A stretch of 64,000 nt of DNA, taken from Branchiostoma floridae. Taxonomy: Eukaryota > Chordata > Leptocardii > Amphioxiformes > Branchiostomatidae. The notes below the pieces were generated by a model, which saw only the letters and a program-made list of their open reading frames with translations, ran no database searches and was not told where the DNA came from. Below are positions 35,501 through 44,347 of this stretch, piece after piece. Made by a program: the position numbers and the translations under genes. The DNA lies in assembly GCF_000003815.2 (NCBI RefSeq), contig NC_049995.1, positions 10,848,227-10,912,226 of the forward strand. The letters are read 5' to 3'. Every line of letters begins with the position of its first letter. Positions within the stretch are counted from its first letter, which is position 1.

Positions 35501-38500
35501 AATTAGAATAGAATCTACAAATGATACTGTAACAATGAATATGAACGAAATGGAAATGCATCAATAAAAACGTAATATAAGAAAAACCTTCAAAATTGTT
35601 TTAACTTATGAAAATTTAGAGCTCTAAAAAGCCCTGCTTTCTTATTAATATGTACTGTATTTTTTGTTTGTCATGACTTTTCAATCATTAACTGACAACA
35701 GGACTTTCTTCCTACATTCCCTTGTTTATGTTTGTGTTTATGATAATGTTTACAGCGTTGGCGTAACCTAGGCGGCAGCATCCCTATCGGCGATGCGTTT
35801 AAGATGTGGTGGCACTTCGACCGCGTGGAGGGTTCGGGAATCGTCAGTGTTCCCATGGTGTTGTTCCTCTACATCTTCACCATGTTCCTCACTGCCACCA
35901 TTCTCTACATGTACTTCCTACGGTAAGAAATATGAAACAAATTGAAGGAGAAAACAGCATTCGGTTTCAGCATACAGACCTGCAGTTTCCTTTAGGAACT
36001 TTTATTCATGCTATGTATACAGTCCTTTTTTAAAAAGTGGCCACTACTGGGTAGTTTAGAGGCTGTTTTTCTGCACTTTTGTCCTGACCTCTAAGTAACC
36101 CTGTAGGACACCCAGCAGCTACCAGGCTATTTTGTGGCACAACCATGCCCCTAGATTTTTTTTATACTCAAGATTAAAATCAACCCAGGACCTGGCAGAA
36201 AATACTGTAGATGCCGTCACTTGATGGTTAAAGCACGGAGAGGTACTCCCACTTTATTCGGGACAAATTTTTTGCTTCAGAGCCCAGCCAGGGCTACATG
36301 AAAATGATTTGTAAAACATCCCAGCCTATACTGAGGCTGAATTGTGTGATACATAACATTTCCTTTTTTTGTTTGACAACAGATAGTGCTCACTTAAACA
36401 CATGGGACCATAGTAAGTCAGCTACACAGACTGATTTTGTCAATGTGGCTTCCTCACTGACAGGGTGCCAAACAAGTGACCCTTGACTGGTTTTGTCAAT
36501 GTGCATGGTGCAATGTGGCTTCCTCAGACTCCCTTACAAGTGACCCTTGACCTTTAACCCCTCCCCAGGTTGCACAACAATGGGCATATGCTGGACATCT
36601 ACCACAATCTTGTAGTGCACTATTGGACCTTGTATTCAATCTGTTACACAGGCTGGTTTTGTCAACGTGGCTTCACTTTACTCCTCCACAGGATGCCTAA
36701 CAAGTGACCCTTGACCTTTAACCCAACAGGTTGCACAACAACGGGCGCATGCTGGACATCTACCACCGCCTGCACGGTCAGGAGGAGGAGTTCTTCGTTC
36801 CGCACGACCTGGAGCTCAGCAACCAGGAGCTGAACTACGTGGTGAAGAAGGCGGAGCAGTGGCGTGGGGAGGAGGGCGAGAGGAGGAAGGTCGCCGTGTA
36901 CGACTACATCTGGGAGGAGGAACAGGTCAGAGGTCAAACATTAGGTGGTCAAACATTGTGGTTGAGTCCCTGTCACACAGCAGAAAATGTCTGTGAACGT
37001 AAATTACAATTACATTTTTAGGGAGCAGTAAATGTTCATCTATATTAGGTCAGGGCTCAAAATACTGGGTGCATGTGCACCCAGGTGCACCCAAAATTGG
37101 AGCTGTGCACCCAATTATTTTCTGTAGGTGCACAGGATTTAGCCAAATGTTTACATAGGCTTATGGTTCCGGTTCGGAGTTTTTTTTAGGATTTGGGGCC
37201 GATTTGACTGTCTCTGAGAAAAGCACTAGAGCTTCTCAAAACATCGTTTTTCGGATAATTCAGTGTTTCCGATAGAAAAGTGTGTGTTGTCGCTGACCGA
37301 CAGACTTATTTGACATTTTCTGTAGAAATGTTATTTTTGGTAAAAAAACATCAAAAATATAAGCTTTTCATCCAAAAATTGCTAATTTGGGGCCATTTTT
37401 TACCGGCCGGTACACGGAAAAAATGAGTTTTCCTGGGATAATGACTGATATGGCAATGAAGGTCAAGACTTCTTCTGTATACTGAGTAAAAAGGAAAAAA
37501 AGTTATCCGATACGTTTTCCGCGAGCTCCGATGGCGCTAAAACACCCAAAACGCACATAGAATGCACGATCTGGGTGATCAGGCGACGAAGCGCTTTACC
37601 GCTATCGCGCGCACTAATACCAGGAAGTGTTCGCCGCACGATCAAATCTCCGACACCATAAAACGCTACGAACAACAAACATTTGGAGAAGTATAAAAGA
37701 TTATAGACTTCTAAAGCGATAGCCGAAAAATCTAGAGCCAAAACTATGGAGACAACCTTGAATTTGCGTCTTATTCTTAGGGACTATTTAGATATCTGGT
37801 CACTTGAAATTCCGAACCGGAACCTTATGTATGTAAAGATATCAAAGTGTACATCATATTCTTAACATCTGGGTGTTAGATAATAAAAATGAGAAAGATA
37901 ATAAAAAATGTCTGTCATGGTACTTGTTAAAGAATTTGATAGCATGTAACTAAATTTTGTTATTAGGTTTTTCTGACATTCTACTTAAATCTAAGTGGTG
38001 CACCCAAAAGAGCACATGATACCTGGTAGCACATGACAGGGTTTTAACCAAAGACCACTGTACAAAGTTAAAGATCCATCCACACTTATCAAATACTAAA
38101 TCTTACCAGTAATGCAAAATTATTAATGCAACATTATTAAGTGAATTAAGCCTTTTAGGGATTCTAAATTTCATTTGTTTTCCATCATGAATTAGAAAGA
38201 TGAATTGTTACCAAAGTATACATAATAATTTGCAAAAACAAAACTGTTTGTGGGTCACACTTGAGCATACTAGTGCATGTATCTTGCTGATATTGAACTT
38301 TTTGTCCATTCCAGGTGGAAGATACCACTTGGGAGGAGGGGGAGCGTGAGGCACAGAAGGCTGGCCGTCGGGAGATCACGACACACCTGTCCATCCACAC
38401 CCTGCACCTGGACGGGCTGCGCGAGCTGTACCGACACTTCCTGCGCCTGCCGGACGGGGCCATAGTGGAGGTTGGCCACATTTTAAAATAGACACCTTAA

Positions 38501-39544
38501 ACATTGTAACAAGAGTTAAAGGGACAAAACATGGCATAACAGCCCAGGGTTGTTGCCAACCTGAAATCATTTTGCGTCCCCTCAATTTTGAATCCTATTG
38601 AGTGCCCAAGGCGCAATGTTCCTATAGAGCGGTCCGAGAGCATGCTTCCCCGGAAAGTTTTGGAAATCTAGATCATCTGAAAAACTATTTTCTTCATTTT
38701 GAGGTGTAAATTTTGCTGGTAGACTAAGATGTTCAAAGGTTATCTGTTTTGGTGAAAAATTACACAAGGGGGACAGTTTTTTTATATCTTAACAAATCCA
38801 TTTTTGTCTGTCACAGAGGATAGAATGGGCAAAATTTTGTCTGTCCCCAGCTGCAAAATTCCATTAACCCTGTAACAGCCAATAAGGCATGCATTCCTGC
38901 ATTCCTCTATTCAAGACGTGCATCTCACCTGACTAGTAGTAGTAGTACAAGTCACACTATTGTGGTAGACTGGTATCACTTACCAAGTTCACTTACATCT
39001 TACACTATGTCTTGGCAATATTGGTGCTATTTTTACAACTATCCAACTGGTTTCAGTCGGTGTTGCTAATCACTACAAGTACAATCATAATTTAAGGCTA
39101 CCTAACACAACCTATTTACTCATTTAGGTAATTTGTTATCATGTTGACCATCTCCAAAGAAGAAATATTCTCTCTTTTTTTTAAATCAACCAAAAATCAT
39201 GAGCTGATGTCATCCATAGAATGTACTTACTGTGGCCAAATTTGAAAGTAAAGATAGTACATGTAGATAAACCAGTAGATAAACCTAATGGCCAAATCAT
39301 GTTTTTGCAGGTGTTTGGTGACATGGGAGTAGTTGGGATGGACAAGGATGTGAAGAAGGCCCTCGCTGAGCGCGCTCAGAGCATCGAGAACCTGGGCTCC
39401 ACCCTTAGTCTGAACAGCGTCGCTCGGCGTAGGAAGGTGACGACATCTGGCGGACTGACCTCGCGGGAAGGGTCAGCACAGTTTCTGTCTGTCCCGCGGG
39501 CTGGGTCTCATACCAGTCTGAAGAAAGGGAGCACCGACTGCTGA
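14572..39544 (+). CDS. Large coiled-coil, C2-like, four-helix membrane protein, unidentified
   Basis: Coding exons: 14572-14619, 15531-15788, 16310-16433, 17322-17458, 17962-18018 (tentative), 19112-19226, 19869-20004, 21480-21603, 22594-22755, 23210-23320, 23804-23945, 24467-24609, 25023-25192, 25830-25961, 27160-27314, 27917-28056, 31230-31412, 31978-32117, 32709-32927, 33527-33779, 35756-35922, 36730-36925, 38315-38470, 39311-39544. Phases agree throughout (3702 nt, 1233 aa). In order: an acidic, Lys-rich low-complexity N-terminus; a charged coiled coil (about 300-425); a beta-rich region (about 455-620) with C2-like strands (GRYVLLVSLYDRLGG, MILTFELFLLRG); a Ser-rich linker; four hydrophobic helices (about 862-885, 916-936, 958-982, 1015-1037); and a cytosolic-looking tail with charged helices. 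No catalytic motif seen. The stretch NIDPKQYGLEF weakly recalls OFCC1/Ojoplano-type proteins, but I do not rely on it. Confidence 0.85.
16951..17260. mobile_element. Foldback element in intron before the 17322 exon
   Basis: Arms of about 110 bp (16951-17060 and 17151-17260) are near-perfect inverted repeats around a 90-bp GC-rich loop. The flanks carry the direct repeat ATAACTCTGTTT (16934-16945 and 17302-17313), preceded on both sides by TTTAAC. The right copy is the polypyrimidine region of the next exon's acceptor. Confidence 0.75.
20460..20492 (-). ncRNA. Hammerhead-ribozyme-like core 1
   Basis: On the minus strand: CTGAGGA, a stem with GTAAC pairing GTTAC around a short loop, then GAAACGTC. 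This follows the hammerhead order CUGANGA, stem II, GAAA, then a GTC cleavage triplet. Stem III would be only AC/GT, so activity would need a dimer. Such motifs are known from Penelope-like retroelements. Confidence 0.4.
20754..21423. mobile_element. Palindromic foldback element, 293-bp arms
   Basis: Arms 20754-21046 and 21131-21423 are equal in length and complementary wherever compared, with an 84-bp spacer. The direct repeat TATCCTGATGTTAC flanks it at 20707-20720 and 21423-21436. Each arm contains a hammerhead-like core (minus strand 20835-20812; plus strand 21342-21375): CTGAGGA, seven-pair stem GGAAGGC/GCCTTCC, GAAACGTC. It lies in an intron about 45 bp before the 21480 exon. No protein coded. 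Confidence 0.85.
22204..22475 (+). mobile_element. 5S-rRNA-derived SINE
   Basis: The first about 115 bp track 5S rRNA in order: TACGGCC start, CCTTCGATCTCGAAAG, an A-box-like AAGTTAAGCA, a C-box AGTACTTGGATGGGGGACC and GATTGCTGTAGCCT end. A non-5S body follows and ends in a run of ATT triplets (about 22458-22472). This is the SINE3-class structure with an internal Pol III promoter, in an intron of the large gene and in the same orientation. Confidence 0.75.
26108..27159 (+). repeat. About 80-bp array of decoy acceptor plus exon start
   Basis: Twelve well-formed units and one degenerate first unit precede the true exon at 27160. Each unit holds an intron end (usually TTACCCACAG) followed by the exon's first 35 or so bases (GTACCTGGC...GAGTACGAGG), then diverges to a TTTATGTGACATTTTGA tail. 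Joined to the upstream exon (phase 2), every unit would read RYLAGQKEYEVELYVTF-like residues and stop at that TGA. Only the last unit continues into coding sequence. Confidence 0.9.
27405..27594 (-). mobile_element. tRNA-derived SINE family A, copy 1
   Basis: On the minus strand, a tRNA-like head (AGTGCAATGGCTAAGAGGG...AGTTCGATCCCGGG) is followed by a body with GAGTCATACCA and GCTGCTTTCTCTGC. The same order and sequence recur at 59748-59947 on the plus strand. Confidence 0.7.
28580..29530 (+). repeat. 47-bp minisatellite in intron of the large gene
   Basis: About 19 units of CCAGGTACTGTGGTCAGCTG plus GAGTGGGTACTGCATGCACA and a short GCAGGAGT link. Every unit contains CAG-GTACT (donor-like) and CACAGCAG (acceptor-like). 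The flanking intron (28057-31229) shows no further exon. Confidence 0.9.
30751..31044. mobile_element. Possible short TIR element
   Basis: GACGGGGATG at the left and CATCCCCGTC at the right enclose 294 bp in the same intron. The inverted repeat is only 10 bp, and no target duplication is clear. Confidence 0.35.
32215..32340 (+). repeat. Dispersed repeat, copy 1
   Basis: Shares a series of blocks (CCGAAGGAGAAAACAT, CTAGCAAA, GGCTGGGC, CTATCACGTCAGG) with the reverse complement of 54463-54610. Non-coding. Confidence 0.55.
33780..34100 (+). repeat. AGATT pentamer array with a copy of the exon 3' end
   Basis: Starts at the donor of the 33527-33779 exon. An (AGATT)n array (about 33790-33887) is followed by a 60-bp copy (33888-33947) of that exon's last 60 bp (33720-33779) with its donor, then an AGATTAGAATTT array to 34100. 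The array resumes at 35210-35286 after an inserted element. Confidence 0.85.
34101..35209. mobile_element. 1.1-kb TIR element, ACTGTAA family
   Basis: Ends TACTGTAAGTTCATTTA and AAATGAACTTACAGTA are inverted repeats. Both subterminal regions carry many TTCGCGA/TCGCGAA motifs, as in the short copies at 2601 and 4222. It splits the AGATTAGAATTT array. The interior is partly GC-rich with a 66-codon open frame (34790-34990) of no recognised family. Confidence 0.7.
36050..36210 (+). repeat. Dispersed repeat family, three copies in window
   Basis: Shared blocks TTTTTCTGCACTTTTGT, GGCTATTTT and AAAATCAACCC recur at about 44990-45140 (plus) and about 46300-46410 (minus). Non-coding; family unknown. 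Confidence 0.55.
36546..36605 (+). repeat. Partial copy of an exon start with acceptor
   Basis: TTAACCCCTCCCCAG followed by TTGCACAACAATGGGCATATG copies the acceptor and first about 45 bp of the exon at 36730. It is part of a roughly 170-bp duplication that also repeats GTTTTGTCAA.GTGGCTTC and CAAGTGACCCTTGACC. Similarity ends before any donor. Confidence 0.75.
37165..37824. mobile_element. 660-bp TIR element with TTAT target duplication
   Basis: Inverted ends GGTTCCGGTTCGGA and TCCGAACCGGAACC are each flanked outside by TTAT (37161-37164, 37825-37828). It is inserted in another repeat rich in GTGCACCCA motifs (about 37055-38030). No long reading frame of known type. Confidence 0.65.
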
Positions 39545-41304
39545 GGTGTCTGTCAAGATTTCTACAAGACTTGGAAACATCTAAAGTCTTTGTCAGAAAC
39601 TTTGTAAGCATTGTCAAGATTTCTGCAAGACTTAGAAACATCTAAAGTCATTGTCAGAAACTTTGTAAGCATTGTCAAGATTTCTACAAGACTTCGAAAT
39701 ATCCAGAGTCTTAGTCTAAACTTCTAAAGCAATTTGTAAAGTGTGTGGTTTTTTTTTACATTTTTTAATGACGATTTCATTCTGGTAGTGGAACTGTCGG
39801 CAATTTTATATTCACCTTAGTCACATTTTATCATGATTGTGAAAGTTTATTCTGGTCTTGAAGAGTTTGGAGTTTGCACAAATGTGGATTATTTTTCTGT
39901 GTCTCATAGGGAATATATTACTTCAACACAAGACATAAGCACTAGCTTTTTAGTTAAAGCACAATGTATTGAGTTTGAACATATATTTACTATGTAAAGA
40001 TTTTATAGTTGATTTTGCTTTTCTATGGAGTTAAAGACTTATGATTTCTCCCAAAATGTCCATTTTTATCTTACGCACAGAAATACATATAGACTGCCAC
40101 ATGTAAATATTCCACATTCTAGATTGTATGTATTTTTAATTCTCAGATTAGATTGTGTATTTTGTGGCACTTTGCATCTAGATATCTATTTTCCTACTAA
40201 ATTCTATGCCTATGAGAAAATTTATAAAATGTAGACTTTTTCTGAATGTACCAGATATATTTCATACAGGATGGCAAACTTCGTATTGCAATATTTCTCT
40301 TTGCTATGCAATATGGTAATAGATCTATCTGATGAACAGAAAAGTAAAGTTTTAATCAAAATCTTACTCTAAGAATTATGACTTGAGACTGAAAATATTC
40401 TATTTTCACATATGGACGAATGTGGTTCATTCTTGAACTGTATTCCAAAAGTTGTTTGCAGTTTTAAACTCACTTGAAATTATTTGTCATACTGGAAACA
40501 ATGTCATTTTCTTTTATCCTATGACATTTTAAAGAAGATTTTATAATATGATTGACGTAGTTTTTGAAGATGAATGTAAAATATTTGAGTCGTTTCTTTG
40601 CAATTGTTTGTGTTAGCATTTTTATCAGATCCATACAGTTTTAAATGCACTTTTAATGTCTCACCATTATGTATATATTTTTGCACAGAGTAACATGATT
40701 TTAAAACGTCATTTGTGTCTTTGCATTATGTTGCTAATAATTCTATGCTAATTATGCAAATAAGAACTTAATTTATGTGAGCAATGAAAAGTTCACATAA
40801 TTCTACTGCATCGTACATCAATGAAATGCTGAGATGATTTTCATTTTCTTGGAGGGAGGGTGGCATGGCTTATGTAAAGAAAGATGGCCAGAACCAACAC
40901 TGCCAAAAATGCTTTTTCTTGTTTATCTTGTTTTGCTTTCTCACAAAAATTTATCTTCCAGGAATAGAATTATTTTGTCCCCAAGAAATCTTAGAAAAAA
41001 TGTGCTTGCAAATTTTTGCTTGTCAAGTTTCTGAGACGATTTGAGATTTGTTTTCTTGTATTTCCAAAAATGCTTTTTCTTGTTCATCTTGTTTTGCTTC
41101 CTCACAGTAAATTTAGCTTCCATGAAGACAAAAATTCTTGTATTTCTCAAGAGTTGAATCTGGTTATAGAAAAACAAGAATTTGCTTAAATCTCTAGAAA
41201 AAGTTTTGTAGTTTCTCGTTTTGCTTGAATTTTTATCCTACATTTTCTTTCTGCAATAATATTTTTCTTCATATGAGAATTTTCCATGGGGTAAGCAAAA
41301 TAAA
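39545..41304 (+). other. Probable 3'UTR and flank of the large gene
   Basis: A/T-rich, with no splice-linked coding. It begins with three imperfect copies of a CAAGATTT(C)TACAAGACTT...AAAGT repeat (39550-39720). An AATAAA at 41299-41304 is a candidate polyadenylation signal. The UTR end is not determined. Confidence 0.4.
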
Positions 41305-41559
41305 AAAGATATCACTTTTGGCTGTGAATGAATATGCATAAATGTCATCGGCAAAATGAATTTTAATATGTGGTCTTTTACCTTGGACTTATGTCTTTAA
41401 TTACTAGGACGACATCCATTCAGCACAATTATTCATGGTCAGTTTTCTGTTTCAATTGATCAATAGACTTTTAAAATGAGATCAGTTGGACTGGCTAAAG
41501 GGGAATACAGCTAGAAGCACGCGTTCATGCAGTCATTCAGTTTTCGGCTCAGAACAGGC

Positions 41560-42450
41560 CAACATGCACCCATCACCGAACATACCTGTCCTTGGTGCTG
41601 AACACCGGACATACACCCATTGGCGAACATACCTGTTCTTGGTGCTGAACACCACACATGCACCCTTCGCCAAACATACCTTTCCTTGGTGCTGAACACC
41701 GGACATACACCCATTGGCGAACATACCTGTTCTTGGTGCTGAACACCACACATGCACCCTTCGCCAAACATACCTGTCCTTGGTGCTGAGCACCACAGGT
41801 ACACATCAGCGAACATACCTGTCCTTGGTGCTGAACACCACACATGCACCCATTGCCGAACATACCTGTACTTAGTGCTGAACACCACACATGCACCCAT
41901 CGCCGAACATACCTGTTTGGTGCCGTACACCACACATGCACCCATCGCCTAACATACCTGTCCTTGGTGCTGAACACCACACGTACACATCAGCGAACAT
42001 ACCTGTCCTTGGTGCTGAACACCACACATGCACCCATCGCCGAACATACCTGTCCTTGGTGCCGTACACCACACATGCACCCATCGCCGAACATACCTGT
42101 CCTTGGTGCTGAACACCACACATGCACTCATCGGCGAACATACCTGTTCTTAGTGCTGAACACCACACATGCAACCATCGGCGAACATACCTGTCCTTAG
42201 TCTGAACACCACACATGCAGCTATCGGCAAACTTACCTGTCCTTGGCGCTGAACGACATACATGCAGCCATCAGCGAACATACCTGTCCTTGGTGCTGAA
42301 CGCCATACATATACCCATTGGCAAACATACCAGTCCTTGGTGCTGAACACCATACATGTACACATCAGCGGACACACCTGTCCTTGGTGCTGAACAACAT
42401 ACATGCACCCATCGGCGAACATACCTGTCCTTGGTGCTGAACACCCACAC
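41560..42450. repeat. 47-bp minisatellite in the tail-to-tail spacer
   Basis: About 19 units (41-47 bp) of AACATACCTGTCCTTGGTGC, TGAACACCACACATGCACCC and an ATCGCCG link. All frames stay open for long stretches on both strands because the unit lacks stops, so the open frames are not evidence of a gene. The rest of the spacer (42451-44347) includes a diverged dispersed repeat at about 43640-43990, which shares a fragment with 58890-59140. Confidence 0.9.
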
Positions 42451-44347
42451 AGCTGTCCCTGTACAGTGCATACACACGGGACCTTTCCTCCTAATATAGT
42501 TACGTGTACAGCACAGAATATGGCTCCCCTTGGTGTTAACATCAGATTCAAGATTCTTAAGTGTGCCCTTACACTTTTCAGAGGTTAAGTTGGGTTGAGT
42601 TTATTTAGATTTGTAAAAAAAATCTTTGCAGCACTCCTCCCTCTATTTCCTGGCACAGCTTAGTCTGGTTGTAGATTGAATCCTAAGATTTTAAAACCAG
42701 GCTAGTCCACAATAACTAAATTTTATCCGCTACAGGCATTTGTGGAAATGAACTCCAGGGAAGTAGAATGCATCCCAACACACAGTCACAAACGTGCACA
42801 CACTTGCACTCACACAGACTCACACATCAATAAATGCATAATAGAGAAAAGAGAGAACTAGACAAGCAACCACTTCTAACGTCCCGTTTCCCTCTGTTAT
42901 CCTACCGCCCAATGCAAACTTCTCGCTCTCTCCCTTCCCCCCTTCTGCCTGCCCTGCTCATTTGCATACCTTTCCTGATTGGTTGAGCCGATAACGAGTT
43001 TATTTGATCACCCTGTCTGGTGCGCACAGGACAGGTGTGCCATTGAGATGCCATATCTTCATGCGAAATTTGTGTGCTCGATGGAGCAGAAACATTCCCG
43101 ACACAATCCAACCAGATTTCAAGGTCCCCTACGACCTCAATGGACTAATCGATATACTTTTAGGTTTACTTCATATGTTAATGTATCTTGTGTGGATTTC
43201 TGATACAACAACAACAATACCCAACAAGACTCTGCAAATAGCTTTTAATAGCAAGTCCATTTCCAGTTCCAATATTTAGTTCATTACATGTTTGCCCATA
43301 TTACTTGTTTTTTGTAACAAACAATTTTGTAACAACCGATTATCAATAATTTATATCGAGTTAAAAATACTTGTTTAAAAATCATTTAAAGTCTTAATGA
43401 CTATTTGTACAGATTTTTACATTCTATATATTTTGAAGATATTCTACAGTGGCAACATTGTCACTTAATTACTGGTAATATGCTGTAATGATGTCATCAA
43501 ATTACTGATCCAATATGTTCTTTCACGGAGGTTTATAACTTTTACAAGCTCCTTGGGTCTTTTTTTTAATTACTGGACTGTAACTGGCACGGATTTTCAA
43601 GTAGTCAAATGGATGTGGACATGATATGATCTATAGCTGTACAGCCTGTATAACTGTCCTTCTGTCTTTATGTAAGTATTACACACCAGTTTTTCTGAAC
43701 AACCTGTCACACCTTTGCATATTTAATTGTTGAAAGATTAGAATGGATTACCTGGTGTGCTTGGCCAAACACACGAGCTGTAGCAAAGCCACATTGCACT
43801 TACTAGCTGAAAAAGTGTCATACTTTGTCCTCAGTCTGAGGTTCAAGCACTTAACTGACTTCTTCCGATACTTGGTGGTGACAAATTCCACTGTAAGATG
43901 TAATTCTAGCGAAAAACGAATTTTTTAATACATCCTGGCTTGATATCTCTGAATACTTGAAGGCACAACTAACGCTACCCGTGGGTAACTTAGATCCGTT
44001 TTGTTCTTACAAACAGGGTATATCAAGTCGACAGACGCAGGTTTCAAAATGCAATGTCTTAAATTCTATTGCAGTGTGAAAGACTTTGATATCCCTGCAA
44101 CAGTGCTATGTTTCAGTAAACAACGGATATAGGTTACCCGATGGATAACGGTAAACAAGCGTTACATGTACTATGTGATGTTAGTATTCAATTAACTAAA
44201 ACTAGATGAGTAGAAACTGTATCTTTTTGAGGGTCTTCAAAATGATTCTGGAAGCAGCAGTAGCTCTATGTAAGAAGCTTTTATCAGATGCTTCTTGCTT
44301 TATGTGACCATCTTTGTCTTGGGTCCTTTCCAAGTCTTCAGATGTCT

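Noticed and set aside
41511-42551. Long overlapping open frames on both strands
   Set aside because: They follow the 47-bp minisatellite; the unit simply lacks stops, and no splice context or family is present.
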